A stretch of DNA of 64,000 nt from Undaria pinnatifida (lineage: Eukaryota > Sar > Phaeophyceae > Laminariales > Alariaceae), in NCBI GenBank assembly GCA_012845835.1, contig JABAKD010000021.1:15365757-15429756 (forward strand). Direction: 5' to 3'. The notes under the pieces are model-generated. The model did no database searches. It was not told where the DNA came from and saw nothing but the letters and a program-made list of their open reading frames with translations. This document shows, one piece after another, positions 62,403 through 64,000 of this stretch. The first letter of the stretch is position 1. Every line of letters begins with the position of its first letter. The translations under genes were made by a program, and so were the position numbers.

Positions 62403-63066
62403 CTGCGTTTTCAGTTTCGATAAGAACAAAATTAAAAAACATTTCAATTTTAAGAACCTCAGCTGTGGATTGGACCGGTTGAGTGGTCGACACCCAATGT
62501 TCTTCGCAAGCTGGGTGACACTCGCGACCGGTTTAGCTTTTTTGCAGTTTAGTAAAGATATTTCTTACCTGGTGCGACCTGCAAGGTTTCCCTCCGGAGA
62601 GTGCCTGGAGTCCCTAGGGGAGTGGCGCATGGACACGCTATCACTGCCAGACGCATATCGTGACATTTTGTATACAAAAAAAAATGTTCGGAATATGTGA
62701 CTTGCCATTTAACGATTAGGTAATGTATAATCGTGCCCAAAACGGGCGAGGCCGCCCGCGGCAGAGTAGGGAGGAGCGAGTAAGGTGAAACACGTCCACG
62801 AAACAGCGCGCCGGGAGGTGGAACTGAGCTCGAGTTATTTCGATAACGTCTCAAAACCTGGTCTAAATCGGGCCTCTCGATCGCTGAAACAACGGGGCCA
62901 ACATATACATGTATTTATAGTGACAGCAGCAACGCCGCACAACTCTCATGTGCGTGGGGATTCGACAACAGTAGCGGCGGCACCAGCAGTACGACAAACA
63001 GCAAGCAGTATCCAGTGTGACAAGCATAAAATAACAACATGTTCACTTTGGGCCGGTATCCGGTAC

Positions 63067-63102
<36 letters not shown>

Positions 63103-64000
63103 ACAACAACAATGGATTGTGAAGTCTCATGTCTTTTCACGTCTTTGCGTGGTTTCATGTATTTCCATTCAATACGACATATATGAAACGTCGCATCCAG
63201 CAGGGCAAGAAAACGATCTTGTACTGCTGTAATCTTATACCGGGGGCCTGATGTAAAGTAATTTGTCATCCAAAAACAATACCAAGTACTAGGCACATGC
63301 CGTGCTTTGATTTTTAGAGTTGCCCATCCACTTGAGTCGATGCCGTGGGCGAGATGCAATATCAGTACGATTTTTTCTTTTTCTCTGGTAACAATTGGAA
63401 GATAGAATTCGACTGTCAATCGTGACAGCAGACATGGGCACTACTGTTACTGGATGCAGATTTGACTGGCGTTGGACTTGAGTTTGGTTTTCGGGGTGTT
63501 GGTTGGAGCTTTCATGGCAACGCGATGATTTTCTTTTTGATCTACCGTGCGATGGGTGACTGAATCTTGTTGGATGCGTCGTTTTCGCCTAGCAGAAGGG
63601 GGGGAGTGACTGCATACTTGGCGACGCTGCGACAAGTGAATCGTCCCGGGCACAGGGATGGATTGACTGTACTCGGGGACAGAGATATTCCATCGTAGAT
63701 TGCGGATTCTTGTATTTTACGCTGTGCATTAGGGATGCGTTAGAGATACGCGCGAGCTAGTTGGATGCTGTTTGCCGAGAAAGGGGGGGCGGCTGAATGC
63801 TCGGCGTGCACAGCAACCAATAATAAGTTCATGATGCCTTCGATGGTCGACTAATTCTATACGTGTGATAAACGGACGCAGTTACATCAAGGTGAATGCA
63901 CGGCCGCAGGGGAAAATTTGACCCGATCTAATGGGAAGAGTGTCCCGCGTGCTAACTGGTCTTTGGCGCGAGTTCTAGGGTAACTGACCTTACCGCGAAC
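62403..64000. other. Upstream of exon 2, no recognised gene
   Basis: XDH exon 1 is expected here or beyond. I searched the minus strand for a short frame reading F-x-x/V-N-G ahead of a GT donor and found none that I trust. A weak match to the exon 2 acceptor (TTGCAGGTCGCACCAGG, about 62565-62590) may be a decayed acceptor-side copy. A CAACAG repeat lies at 63066-63112. The rest looks unique and non-coding. Confidence 0.5.

Larger units (their letters stand above)
49979..62219 (-). other. 12.2-kb XDH intron between exons 2 and 3
   Basis: The donor GTGAGT at 62219 and acceptor TTGTGCAG at 49979 are clear. The intron holds, from high to low coordinate: an (AAC)n-tailed repeat (about 60.4-61.7 kb), a dispersed repeat (59793-59975), a 5.17-kb DNA transposon, an LTR retrotransposon, a MITE-like element (about 51.3 kb), and two acceptor-side copies of exon 3. 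It is by far the largest intron of the gene, mainly because of the two mobile elements. Confidence 0.85.

Noticed and set aside
62549-62854. Candidate XDH exon 1 (frame ending GTCGCACCAG|GTAAGA)
   Set aside because: The peptide lacks the F-x-x-N-G pattern expected before the exon 2 start. More likely a weak copy of the exon 2 acceptor.

Overview
This is eukaryotic nuclear DNA, gene-poor and rich in introns and repeats. One gene dominates it: xanthine dehydrogenase (XDH) on the minus strand. I placed 30 coding exons from 62402 down to the stop codon at 7722-7724. Together they make 4,446 nt (1,481 codons plus stop) with no in-frame stop, and the phase matches at all 29 introns. Only the first exon, expected to hold roughly the first 10-20 residues, was not found. 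Introns fill about 92% of the gene span and the largest is 12.2 kb. Many short, phase-consistent exons, long low-complexity introns, DNA transposons and MITEs suggest a large-genome protist or alga. A brown alga or other stramenopile is my best guess, by inference only.

Layout: 1-7721, no recognised gene, with dispersed repeats and one MITE; 7722-49978, exons 31 to 3, with introns full of satellites, MITEs and decayed copies of neighbouring exon ends; 49979-62219, the giant intron holding a short LTR retrotransposon (52612-54535) and, 21 bp further on, a 5.17-kb DNA transposon (54557-59722); 62220-62402, the 2Fe-2S exon; 62403-64000, no recognised gene.

The protein reads as a complete XDH: two 2Fe-2S clusters (exons 2-5), FAD domain (exons 7-11) and molybdopterin domain (exons 12-31). 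The Mo-site residues are present, and their spacing equals that of bovine XDH from Gln767 to Phe1009.

The most unusual signal is in the introns. At least 16 of the 30 exons are accompanied by one or more decayed partial copies of themselves. Copies upstream of an exon carry its acceptor side (3' splice site plus 5' exon part). Copies downstream carry its donor side (3' exon part plus 5' splice site). Many keep a usable-looking AG or GT. Two functional introns use GC donors, and for one of them several decayed copies still show GT at the same place.

Exon numbers (E2-E31) assume one unseen exon 1. Residue numbers count from the first residue of E2.
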